This document shows, in pieces, positions 9,128-16,225 of a stretch of 36,375 nucleotides of DNA (the first letter of the stretch is position 1; each line of letters opens with the position of its first letter). The notes under the pieces were generated by a model. It saw only the letters and a program-made list of their open reading frames with translations, ran no database searches and was not told the DNA's origin. This DNA comes from Bacillota bacterium (GTDB lineage: Bacteria > Bacillota > Bacilli > Alicyclobacillales > SLC66): positions 1-36,375 of the forward strand of contig JAJZCB010000034.1 in assembly GCA_021846285.1 (NCBI GenBank), given 5' to 3'. The position numbers were made by a program, and so were the translations under genes.

Positions 9128-9250
9128 GGCAACCAGCGACAGCCGCCTCAGTGAGGCGGCAACCAGCGACAGCCGCCTCAGTGAGGCGGCAACCAGCGAC
9201 AGCCGCCTCAGTGAGGCGGCAACCAGCGACAGCCGCCTCACTGAGGCGGC
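9128..9250. repeat. Four tandem 30-bp repeats, each containing a 9-bp-stem hairpin
   Basis: Four back-to-back 30-bp units of the form GGC-AACCAGCGACA-GCCGCCTCAGTGAGGC run without interruption. Each junction reads GCCGCCTCAGTGAGGCGGC, a hairpin with two 9-base arms and a single central base. The first three are identical. The last has C instead of G at the centre, which keeps the symmetry. The 11-base segment between hairpins is identical in all copies, so this is a tandem repeat and not a CRISPR array. Confidence 0.9.
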
Positions 9251-9272
9251 AGCCTACTTCAGGAATGGTCCA

Positions 9273-9289
9273 ATCACATGTGATACAAT
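9273..9289 (+). promoter_or_regulatory. Palindrome ATCACATGTGAT overlapping a possible -10 box of uppP
   Basis: ATCACATGTGAT (9273-9284) is a perfect 12-bp palindrome that shares a base with TACAAT (9284-9289), a plausible -10 box about 32 bases before the uppP start. No good -35 is visible. The arrangement fits a repressor site, but no regulator is identified. Confidence 0.35.
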
Positions 9290-9320
9290 ACGAGATGATA
9301 ATCGGTTTTTTAGGAGGAAT

Positions 9321-10169
9321 ATGTTTCTTATGCACTTGTGGCAGACTCTTATTTTTGCTCTGGTTCAGGGAATCACAGAGCTTTTCCCGATCAGCAGCGT
9401 TGGGCACGGCGTACTGTTGCCCTATATCCTGCATTGGCCCAACATCCAGGCGAATCCTGCTTTCCTGCCATTCATTGTCATGCTCCATGTCGGCACGGCC
9501 GTCGCTTTACTTGTCTTTTTCCTGATCGACTGGCTGGTGTTTCTAAAGGCTGTGTTCGCGTCCGGAAAGGCTGCCGAAACGACTGGTTCCATGGCTGCCC
9601 GCAAGCAGTTCTGGCTGCTTGTGGTCGCTACTTTGCCGGCGGTGGTCATAGGCGGTCTGGGCGTGAAAAAGTTTGCAACGCTGTTTGCCACGCCGCGAGT
9701 GGCCATGGTTTTCCTTATCGTCAACGGCGTCATCCTCATTCTTGGAGATCGCCTGCTCCGGAGAAATGGGAACAAGGAACCCCAGGATCTCACTTTTGGA
9801 CAAGCCATTGTGGTCGGTCTCTTACAGTCTCTGGCGCTCATTCCCGGTTTCTCAAGATCCGCCATGACCATGATTGGCGGGCTCATGTACGGGCTGCGCT
9901 ATGAGGCCGCGGCTCGCTTCAGTTTTCTCCTTGCCACCCCCATTATCCTTGGGGCTGCTGTCCTTGAACTGCCAAAACTGCACCACGCGCCGCATGGGAT
10001 GCTTCCCATGGCGCTGGTCGGCGGACTGGTCGCCGGTATTGCGGCGTACTTGAGCACCTGGTTCCTGATGCGGTATTTCAAGACGCACGAAGTCAAGGCC
10101 TTGCGACCCTTTGGTTTTTATTGCGTGATCGTTGGTTTGGGTACGCTCGTATACAGCTTTATTGTCTGA
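9321..10169 (+). CDS. uppP: Undecaprenyl-diphosphatase UppP (BacA family)
   Basis: Integral membrane phosphatase that recycles undecaprenyl diphosphate to the monophosphate lipid carrier used for peptidoglycan and other wall polymers. It also underlies bacitracin tolerance. At 282 residues it has the normal family length, with about eight hydrophobic segments. The two active-site signatures are present: QGITELFPISSVGH (Gln16, Glu20, Ser25/26, His29) and PGFSRSAMT later in the chain. The start ATG has an excellent ribosome binding site, TAGGAGGAAT. A strong terminator follows the gene at 10204-10258. Confidence 0.95.
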   Translation: MFLMHLWQTLIFALVQGITELFPISSVGHGVLLPYILHWPNIQANPAFLPFIVMLHVGTAVALLVFFLIDWLVFLKAVFASGKAAETTGSMAARKQFWLLVVATLPAVVIGGLGVKKFATLFATPRVAMVFLIVNGVILILGDRLLRRNGNKEPQDLTFGQAIVVGLLQSLALIPGFSRSAMTMIGGLMYGLRYEAAARFSFLLATPIILGAAVLELPKLHHAPHGMLPMALVGGLVAGIAAYLSTWFLMRYFKTHEVKALRPFGFYCVIVGLGTLVYSFIV

Positions 10170-10203
10170 TTGTTTTGTCGGTAGGATAAAATTCTGCTTC
10201 GGA

Positions 10204-10258
10204 CGCACATTGGTAATGCGCGCATTCAGCACGCACTACCAATGTGCGCCCTTTTTTT
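10204..10258 (+). terminator. Rho-independent terminator, located in the leader of the MFS gene
   Basis: CGCACATTGGTA (10204-10215) pairs perfectly with 10237-10248. After one mismatch, TGCG/CGCA extends the stem toward an 11-base loop. The stem is followed by CC, C and seven Ts (10252-10258). The ribosome binding site of the MFS gene begins only 6 bases later. The hairpin therefore ends the uppP transcript, and any transcript of the MFS gene that starts upstream must read through it. Confidence 0.88.
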
Positions 10259-10278
10259 ACAGGCAAAGGAGGGGAGTC

Positions 10279-11556
10279 ATGCGGGACCGCGTGCGACTCG
10301 ATACACCAACTGCATGTACTCAGACCCATCTGTCGAGTTTTCCTGAGAGTCATGCTGATCGGCTCAATGACGGCGGTCGCCTTCTTCTCGGGATGGGAAC
10401 ATCGTTTATGGCCGCCTTGGCCCTATCGGGCACATTTGTAAATGTGTACATCTGGAAGGTCGAACACTCCTACATCGACATTGGGTTGTTCAACCTGCTC
10501 GTCTTTGGCACTCTGCCACTGGCATTTTTATGTAGTGGGTTTCTGGCGCGCAGAGTTGGGGAACTGTGGATCCTTCGCGCAGGCGTCGTGTCATTGGCCG
10601 TTTTCTTCGCGATCCTGCTCATGTTAGGGGAGCGGAGCGTCAACCACGCGCTATGGCTGGGTACGTTCTTTGGAATCGGTCAGGGCCTCTACTGGTTTGC
10701 CTTTCACGTTCTGACGTTTGACTTGACCAAGCCAGACAATCGTGGACACTTCAATGGTCTTGCGGGACTGTTTGGATCGCTTGTCAGTATGACAGGACCC
10801 TATATGGCCGGGTATTTGATCGTACATGGGCGGCGCTTCTCCGGATATCACGTCATCTTTGCCCTGTCATTGCTTCTATTTGGTATTCTTCTCGTGTTGT
10901 CGTTCCGCTTGCCCCGCCGCGCCGAACCTCACACACTGCGTCTGCGCGAAGGATTTCGTTTTAGGGCGGACCCAGACTGGCGGAGATTGTGGATCGGTTC
11001 GATTGTGTTTGGGCTTAGAGAAGGGGTGTTTTCGTTCTTCATAGGTCTGTTGGTATTTTTCGTTGCCCGTAACGAAGAAGGACTCGGACTGTACGGACTT
11101 TGGACGGGTTTGATTTCCCTGGGTTCGTTTTTTCTTGCCGGAAAGGTTGTGCGTAAGCAACGTGTGGGAAATCGATTAATGGGTGCGGCGGCATGGCTGA
11201 TGGGCCTGATTGCGCTCGTCCTCTTGCTGCCTGTCAGGCAGTGGACATTGGTCCTGTTTGGCGCCGTGACTGCATTTGCGTTGCCGTTTTTCGTTGTTCC
11301 ATTCGGAACAATGATCATGAATGAAATTGACGAATCTGCCGCATCGGCCAAGCACAGGGCGGAGCATCTGATCAGCAGGGAATTGGCGCTCGGCATAGGT
11401 CGTACGGTCAGTGTCCTGGTCTTTCTGACCGTCGCGAGGCATCTTGGTTCACCTGGTTCGTTCGCGGGGATGACTGTATGTTTAGCGTTCGCGCATACGG
11501 TCGTATATATGTTCGTTCATAAGGTAACATTCACACCCAGAAGAGCGGCTGGTTGA
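10279..11556 (+). CDS. Major facilitator superfamily transporter
   Basis: A 425-residue membrane protein with about 12 hydrophobic helices and a short polar N-terminus, typical of MFS secondary transporters. Basic loops occur between helices (SFRLPRRAEPHTLRLREGF, GKVVRKQRVGNR). The sequence does not reveal a substrate. ATG 10279 follows AAAGGAGGGG closely. A longer frame beginning at 10132 would overlap uppP and the terminator and is rejected. It stands alone: a terminator precedes it and a convergent ferredoxin gene follows. The terminator in its leader suggests attenuation or read-through control. Confidence 0.88.
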   Translation: MRDRVRLDTPTACTQTHLSSFPESHADRLNDGGRLLLGMGTSFMAALALSGTFVNVYIWKVEHSYIDIGLFNLLVFGTLPLAFLCSGFLARRVGELWILRAGVVSLAVFFAILLMLGERSVNHALWLGTFFGIGQGLYWFAFHVLTFDLTKPDNRGHFNGLAGLFGSLVSMTGPYMAGYLIVHGRRFSGYHVIFALSLLLFGILLVLSFRLPRRAEPHTLRLREGFRFRADPDWRRLWIGSIVFGLREGVFSFFIGLLVFFVARNEEGLGLYGLWTGLISLGSFFLAGKVVRKQRVGNRLMGAAAWLMGLIALVLLLPVRQWTLVLFGAVTAFALPFFVVPFGTMIMNEIDESAASAKHRAEHLISRELALGIGRTVSVLVFLTVARHLGSPGSFAGMTVCLAFAHTVVYMFVHKVTFTPRRAAG

Positions 11557-11574
11557 ATGAAACGGCTGGTGAAG

Positions 11575-11640
11575 CCCACAAAAGGCAGGGGTCTGTACTC
11601 CGCAGTGGATTGCCTGCCAGGTTACTCGACCCCTTGTGGG
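11575..11640. terminator. Inverted repeats between convergent MFS and ferredoxin genes
   Basis: CCCACAA (11575-11581) pairs with TTGTGGG (11634-11640), GGGGTC (11588-11593) with GACCCC (11629-11634), and GGCAGG (11584-11589) with CCTGCC (11613-11618). Read on the minus strand, the GGCAGG/CCTGCC stem is followed by TTTT, so it could end the ferredoxin transcript. The pairings compete, so the exact structure is uncertain. Confidence 0.45.
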
Positions 11641-11650
11641 ATTCGCGTCA

Positions 11651-11887
11651 TTATTTCCTGAAGAAGTTGCGGTTCTTTTCAATGAAAGACTTTTCTTCGT
11701 CAGGAACAAAATCCTCCTGGAAAATGGCCGATACGGGACATACAGCCTCACAGGCGCCGCAGTCGATGCAGGTATCCGGATCTATGAAATACTGATCCTC
11801 GCCTTCATGGATTGCGTCTACCGGACAGGTCTCTACACAGTCTGCTGCCTTTTCGTCGATACAAGGCGACACAATGACGAACGTCAC
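11651..11887 (-). CDS. 7Fe ferredoxin ([3Fe-4S][4Fe-4S])
   Basis: A 78-residue soluble electron carrier. The cysteine pattern is C9-x7-C17-x3-C21-P followed by C40-x2-C43-x2-C46-x3-C50-P. In 7Fe ferredoxins C9, C17 and C50 bind the [3Fe-4S] cluster and C21, C40, C43 and C46 bind the [4Fe-4S] cluster. The missing eighth cysteine between C9 and C17 is what distinguishes this class from 2[4Fe-4S] ferredoxins. The C-terminus is acidic and aromatic (EDFVPDEEKSFIEKNRNFF), as in Bacillales ferredoxins. The start is GTG at 11887, with AGAGGAG 9 bases upstream. It is monocistronic with its own promoter at 11923-11952. Confidence 0.93.
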   Translation of the reverse strand: MTFVIVSPCIDEKAADCVETCPVDAIHEGEDQYFIDPDTCIDCGACEAVCPVSAIFQEDFVPDEEKSFIEKNRNFFRK

Positions 11888-12226
11888 GCGAACTCACTCC
11901 TCTTTGGATTGCTTACTGTCATATCATATAATACGCACTCTGTTCATTTCAACCGTCCAGAGGACAACTCCTGCAAAGAGGTCTCTTTTTAAACAGGCAA
12001 CGGCTAGGAGTTTGAGCTCGTTATTTTGGGCGCCAGTCAGTATCGCTATTTGGCCAAAATTGGAGTGGTGCTTGGCAACAAATGATTAAGATTTCATTAT
12101 CTTACTTGCGGAGTGGGTGGTCAGGGATTACACTAGGGTCGATGTAGTGTGTAGGTACTGACAACTCAGAGGCGCTTGCGGAAGGATTTATGCATGTGAC
12201 ATACCCGTATGAAGGGAAGTGTGTCC
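11888..12226. other. Intergenic stretch of about 340 bp, no gene seen
   Basis: Beyond the ferredoxin promoter I find no coding frame with a ribosome binding site. The segment is more AT-rich than its surroundings around 12040-12110 and contains the short palindrome TTTGGCCAAA (12049-12058). I see no clear RNA gene. Confidence 0.5.
11923..11952 (-). promoter_or_regulatory. Sigma-A promoter of the ferredoxin gene
   Basis: Read on the minus strand: TTGAAA (11952-11947), 18 bases, TATGAT (11928-11923). The match to the consensus is close and it lies about 35 bases before the GTG start. Confidence 0.65.
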
Positions 12227-12460
12227 GTGTTTCAATGTCCGATCTGTGGTGAGCTGATGGAAGCCCTCACAAACTATCACTGTACGAGTCGCCATCACAT
12301 GTCGCGCAAGGAACTGGTGTACCAACACGGGATGCCAAAGTACGTGTCTTCGGCGATGAAACGGGAAGTTCAGCAGTGGATTCGCGCGTCACAGGTGATC
12401 ACAAGTCTCGATTACGAGGTTGCGCAAGCGGCCGTTCGAAGTCAAATGCGAAAGAGTTGA
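12227..12460 (+). CDS. Small zinc-finger-like protein, unknown function
   Basis: A 77-residue protein that I cannot name. The N-terminus CPICGELMEALTNYHCTSRH places a CxxC pair ahead of a His/Cys cluster (HC-x3-HH), which looks like a single zinc site of C2H2 or C2HC type. It is followed by KELVYQHGMPKYVSS, a pattern also seen in small Cys/His DNA-binding proteins, and a basic helical C-terminus. ATG 12209 is in frame but lacks a ribosome binding site. GTG 12227 follows GAAGGGAAG by about 8 bases and is preferred. It stands alone between the ferredoxin and the peptidase pair. Confidence 0.65.
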   Translation: MFQCPICGELMEALTNYHCTSRHHMSRKELVYQHGMPKYVSSAMKREVQQWIRASQVITSLDYEVAQAAVRSQMRKS

Positions 12461-12513
12461 CGTGAAATCTACAGGGGCGGCCCTCGGTGAGTTTCCGGGG
12501 GCTTCAGTCCTTT

Positions 12514-12543
12514 TTGTATGCTTTGCGTGGGCAGACGTATACT
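12514..12543 (+). promoter_or_regulatory. Candidate sigma-A promoter for ymfF-ymfH
   Basis: TTGTAT (12514-12519), an 18-base spacer and TATACT (12538-12543). It predicts a leader of about 80 bases before the GTG start at 12633. Confidence 0.55.
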
Positions 12544-12632
12544 AAAGAGTAGCGTTGCCGCGGGTAAGCCCGGGTTTATGGGGCGGAGTCTTCTGGCTGG
12601 ACCAGGATGGGTACGAGTGGAGGCCGACATGC

Positions 12633-13940
12633 GTGACAGATTGGATCTATGATGACCTGGGCAGCGTGCAGGTTCATTTATTGCCAACCCAGAAATATAG
12701 GATGGTTTCCGTATTGGCGCAACTTGAACGTCCGTTGGAAAGGGACCGGGTAACGGCCACGGCGTTGCTTCCGCAAGTGTTGCTGCGCGGTACCGAGCGG
12801 TACGACACGCAGGGAAAATTGATGCGCGCGTTTGATGATCTGTATGGAGCCCGTATCGGGGCCAGGGTGAATAAACACGGCGATCTGCAAACGGTGGAGT
12901 TCACGGTGCAGGTTCCGCATGAGGCTTTGATTGAGGGAGCCAGTCATCTGTTTGGAGAAGCGATTCGCCTCTTTGCGCAAGTCATAATGGCGCCGAAGAT
13001 TGAACGCGGGGCATTTCGGGAGGCATACGTCGAAGGGGAAAAAGCGCTTCATCAACAACGCATCGAAAATCTGGTGAACGACAAGATCTCGTACGCCGCA
13101 GAACGCTGCGTGCAAGCGATGTGCGACAGTGAACCTTTTGGATTGTCGCGACTCGGTTATGTAGAGGACATCGCGGAGATAGACGCTGTCTCATTGCATC
13201 ATACATATCAGAGGCTGCTGGAGGAGTCGGTCCTTCATGTCTATGTAGTTGGACCGGTGGATCCTACAAACGCCGCGACTATTTTAAGACAAGAGTTGGC
13301 CGCCCACGTGAGGCCGTATAACGGACGGGGATCTGCAGCGGCGCCTGGCGCAGCACCCGAAGGAGCAAGCCCGTCTGCGCCGCGGCCGATTCGTGAAGAG
13401 CGACTCATTGTAGAACGTCTCGACGTGAATCAGGGGAAAATGAACCTGGGGCTTCGCGCAGGATCGTCTTATGCGGACGATGATTATCCAGCTCTAATCG
13501 TTTATAACGGAATTCTTGGAGGGTTCCCGCATTCGAAACTCTTTGCCAATGTCAGGGAAAAAGCAAGCCTCGCCTACTACGCGTCCAGTCGTTTGGAAGG
13601 GCTTAAGGGCTTTATATTCATTCAATCCGGCATTCAGATCAGCGACTTTGAACGGGCGCGCGGGATCATCGGCGAACAACTGGAGGCACTCGCCGCCGGG
13701 AACATTTCCGATGATGAGTTGGTGTACACGCAAGAGGGTCTTGTGAACCAATACCTGCAATCCGACGATCAACCGTTTACCGGCGCTGTCATGCAAATGT
13801 ACAAACGCTTCACGGGACGGGACCGCTCTGTGCAACAACTGATTGACGATGTTCGTCGCGTGACAAAGGAAGACGTTGTTCGGATGGCGCAAACCGTCAA
13901 AGTAGACACGGTATATTTTTTGCGAGACAAGGGGGTGTGA
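12633..13940 (+). CDS. ymfF: M16-family peptidase-like protein YmfF (catalytically degenerate subunit)
   Basis: A 435-residue member of the M16 (insulinase/pitrilysin) family. The region that should hold the zinc motif HxxEH reads LLPQVLLRGTERYDTQGKL, so the catalytic residues are missing. The Arg/Tyr-containing C-terminal half typical of M16 partners is kept (YADDDYPALIVYNGILGGFPHSKLFANVREKASLAYYASS). M16 enzymes often work as a heterodimer of one active and one inactive chain, and the active chain follows 4 bases after the stop. A long frame starts at TTG 12555, but GTG 12633 has GGAGG 9 bases upstream and matches the family's N-terminus. Bacillus has the same adjacent pair. Confidence 0.87.
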   Translation: MTDWIYDDLGSVQVHLLPTQKYRMVSVLAQLERPLERDRVTATALLPQVLLRGTERYDTQGKLMRAFDDLYGARIGARVNKHGDLQTVEFTVQVPHEALIEGASHLFGEAIRLFAQVIMAPKIERGAFREAYVEGEKALHQQRIENLVNDKISYAAERCVQAMCDSEPFGLSRLGYVEDIAEIDAVSLHHTYQRLLEESVLHVYVVGPVDPTNAATILRQELAAHVRPYNGRGSAAAPGAAPEGASPSAPRPIREERLIVERLDVNQGKMNLGLRAGSSYADDDYPALIVYNGILGGFPHSKLFANVREKASLAYYASSRLEGLKGFIFIQSGIQISDFERARGIIGEQLEALAAGNISDDELVYTQEGLVNQYLQSDDQPFTGAVMQMYKRFTGRDRSVQQLIDDVRRVTKEDVVRMAQTVKVDTVYFLRDKGV

Positions 13941-13944
13941 GCAC

Positions 13945-15255
13945 ATGCAGGAAACTCGGTATGAACGGCTTCAGGAAACCGTTTTTCACGAACAACTGGA
14001 AAACGGCCTGCAGGTATACATAATGCCGAAACCGGAGTATCGGCAAACATATGCCAGTTTCACAACGCGCTACGGGTCTATCGACAGCGAGTTTGTAGAA
14101 CCGGATCGACAGACGCGCATTCACGTGCCTGACGGTATCGCGCACTTTCTGGAACACAAAATGTTTGAGGAAGAACACGGCGATGTGTTCATGGAGTTTG
14201 CCAAAACCGGCGCGCAGGCCAACGCCTTTACCACCTTCGACAGCACAACGTATCTCTTTTCGTGTACGACGGCGCTGGATGACAATCTTGGCATTCTGCT
14301 GGATTTTGTACAGCATCCGTATTTTACTGAGGAAAACGTTGAGAAGGAAAAAGGGATTATCGGACAGGAAATAAAAATGTATGAGGACAATCCGAGTTGG
14401 CGTGTCTATTTTCAGTTGTTGCAGACGTTTTACGGAACGCACCCGGCAGCCATTGACATTGCGGGAACCGTTGATTCCATCACAGCCATTACGAAGGAGG
14501 ATCTGTACAATTGTTACCGGACCTTCTACCATCCCTCTAACATGATACTGGTTGTGGTTGGCGATGTGGATGCGGAGTCCATCCTGCAGGTGGTCAGGGC
14601 CAATCAGGGCGGCAAATCCTACAAGCCGCAGGCGGCCATCCAGCGTTTTTATCCGCCTTTGCCAGAGTATCCGAGCAAAGCTTTGGCAGAAAGCCGATTG
14701 GCGATTGCACAGCCGCGCGTACTGTTTGGCTTCAAAGAACGTCATGTCGACAGTGATCCGGAGCGCCGACAACTGCGGGAAGCGGCGATGGAATTAGGGC
14801 TTGACGCTTTGCTTGGACGCAGTTCTGATCTTTACCAGGCGCTGATTGACGAAGGGCTTACTGATCAGGGTTTCAGCACCGAATATGAACTGACAAGGCT
14901 GTACGGCCACTCAGTATTCGGCGGCAATTCAAAAAAACCCAGAGAATTGATCGAGCGGGTCAAAGCCGCTCTGCAGGAATTCGCGCAATCGGGAGTTCTG
15001 GAACCGGACTTTGAGCGGTCGAAACGCAAGGCCATGGGAAGATTCCTGTCTCTGCTTGATTCGCCGCAAGGTATCGCCAATGTATTTACAGCGCAAAAAC
15101 TTCGGGGTATGGACATCCTGGCATCGCTTGACGCGCTGACGCAACTGCGTTTGGATGACCTCAACGCCATATTGCGAAACCATATCGACGACACTCAATT
15201 CGCTGCGTCCATCGTGTGGCCTGAAGAATCGACGGCGGGTGCGCCCATTGATTGA
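13945..15255 (+). CDS. ymfH: M16-family zinc peptidase YmfH (active subunit)
   Basis: A 436-residue zinc metallopeptidase of the M16 family. The inverted zinc motif is intact: HFLEH with His67, Glu70 (catalytic) and His71. The distal zinc ligand is Glu147, 76 residues later (IKMYEDNP), the normal spacing. The C-terminal domain has GFSTEYELTRLYGHSVFGG. Physiological substrates in Bacillus are not settled, and relatives process peptides or bacteriocin precursors. The start ATG is preceded by GGGGGTG, and the gene is translationally close to ymfF. The last bases overlap the start region of the pseudouridine synthase gene. Confidence 0.92.
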   Translation: MQETRYERLQETVFHEQLENGLQVYIMPKPEYRQTYASFTTRYGSIDSEFVEPDRQTRIHVPDGIAHFLEHKMFEEEHGDVFMEFAKTGAQANAFTTFDSTTYLFSCTTALDDNLGILLDFVQHPYFTEENVEKEKGIIGQEIKMYEDNPSWRVYFQLLQTFYGTHPAAIDIAGTVDSITAITKEDLYNCYRTFYHPSNMILVVVGDVDAESILQVVRANQGGKSYKPQAAIQRFYPPLPEYPSKALAESRLAIAQPRVLFGFKERHVDSDPERRQLREAAMELGLDALLGRSSDLYQALIDEGLTDQGFSTEYELTRLYGHSVFGGNSKKPRELIERVKAALQEFAQSGVLEPDFERSKRKAMGRFLSLLDSPQGIANVFTAQKLRGMDILASLDALTQLRLDDLNAILRNHIDDTQFAASIVWPEESTAGAPID

Positions 15256-16213
15256 GATCACGCTATTGCCCGAGGACAGTGGCAAGAAACTTCACCGCTA
15301 TTTGCGTCAGGCGTTGCCCGGATTGCCCCTGAGCGGCGTCTACAAGATGATCCGTGTAGGCCGCGTCAAGGTGAACGGGAAAAAAGGGAAAGTGGATACA
15401 GTGCTGCAACCGGGTGACTGCCTGTCGCTCTATATTCATCAGGACGAATACACGGAACTGGCAAAGGACAAACCGAAATTCAAGGGCATGAGCACAGATA
15501 TTGACATTGTCTTTGAGGATGAGCACCTACTCGTTGTCAACAAACCGGTGGACTTGCTCACTCACCCTGATTCGTCTGAACACAAGGATACTCTGATCAA
15601 TCGGGCGCTGGCCTATCTGTACAGGCGCGGTGAGATCGCCGGCGGACGATCCTTTCTGCCGGCCACAGTCAATCGACTGGACAGGAACACCTCAGGGATC
15701 GTTATGATTGGCAAGGACACGGGCACCCTAAGAACCCTGTCGGAGGCCATCCGCGATCGACGTGTGGAAAAAACGTACCTGGCCATTGTCTGGGGGAAGC
15801 TCACCGGATCCGGTGATGTAGACACACCCTTGATGCGAGTGGAACGAACGAATCGAACAGTGGGAGCGCTGGACGGAAGCGTTGATGGTCGCAGTGCGCT
15901 TACGCGCTATCGGGCGCTGGGATCGGGCGCTGGATTCACACTGGTTGAGATCACTCTGATCAGTGGACGTACTCATCAGATTCGGGCTCACATGCAGGCC
16001 ATCGGACATCCCTTGCTCGGTGATGTCAAATACGGGGGGAAACCGGCGTTTGACCTGACGTATCAGTTATTGCACGCCTATACTGTGAAGTTGCCGGATG
16101 GTCGCGTATTCGCGGCTGATCCGCCAGCGGATTTTCTTCGTGTGCTGGCGCAGACAGGATTACAACGATACATGCGGGATCGCCCGCAGCGCAGGGGAAC
16201 CGGAGCCAAATAG
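15239..16213 (+). CDS. RluC/RluD-family RNA pseudouridine synthase
   Basis: Converts specific uridines in 23S rRNA, or possibly tRNA, to pseudouridine. There is an N-terminal S4 RNA-binding domain (YKMIRVGRVKVNGKKGKVDT ... LQPGDCLSL) and a catalytic domain. The catalytic aspartate is Asp148 in VNRLDRNTSG (the HRLDRDTSG motif), followed by KTYLAIVWG and the signature GRTHQIRAHMQAIGHPLLGD. The start is uncertain. GTG 15239 and TTG 15248 both overlap the end of ymfH, and only a weak GGCGGG is near. Overlap with the peptidase gene implies co-transcription. The site modified cannot be told from the sequence. Confidence 0.9.
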   Translation: MRPLIEITLLPEDSGKKLHRYLRQALPGLPLSGVYKMIRVGRVKVNGKKGKVDTVLQPGDCLSLYIHQDEYTELAKDKPKFKGMSTDIDIVFEDEHLLVVNKPVDLLTHPDSSEHKDTLINRALAYLYRRGEIAGGRSFLPATVNRLDRNTSGIVMIGKDTGTLRTLSEAIRDRRVEKTYLAIVWGKLTGSGDVDTPLMRVERTNRTVGALDGSVDGRSALTRYRALGSGAGFTLVEITLISGRTHQIRAHMQAIGHPLLGDVKYGGKPAFDLTYQLLHAYTVKLPDGRVFAADPPADFLRVLAQTGLQRYMRDRPQRRGTGAK

Positions 16214-16225
16214 GCGCGGTTCCAT

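Larger units (their letters stand above)
8924..9320. other. 397-bp non-coding stretch full of inverted repeats between icmF and uppP
   Basis: No credible gene on either strand. From left to right it holds a small hairpin TTTTGC-GAA-GCAAAA (8948-8962), a hairpin GTTTTTCA-GGAA-TGAAAAAC (9011-9030), a 19-bp perfect inverted repeat (9041-9110), four tandem 30-bp units (9128-9247), a palindrome ATCACATGTGAT (9273-9284) and the uppP ribosome binding site TAGGAGGAAT. The heptamer AGGAATG occurs four times here (8988, 9018, 9118, 9261). The long minus-strand frame across this region arises only because 30 bp is a whole number of codons. Confidence 0.8.

Noticed and set aside
9128-9250. CRISPR array
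   Set aside because: The unit is uniform, the 'spacers' are identical and only 11 bases long, and no cas gene is present.
8874-9488. Long minus-strand frame encoding a repeated decapeptide
   Set aside because: The repetition comes from the 30-bp DNA repeats (ten codons each). The frame runs into icmF and uppP in antisense and has no supporting motif.
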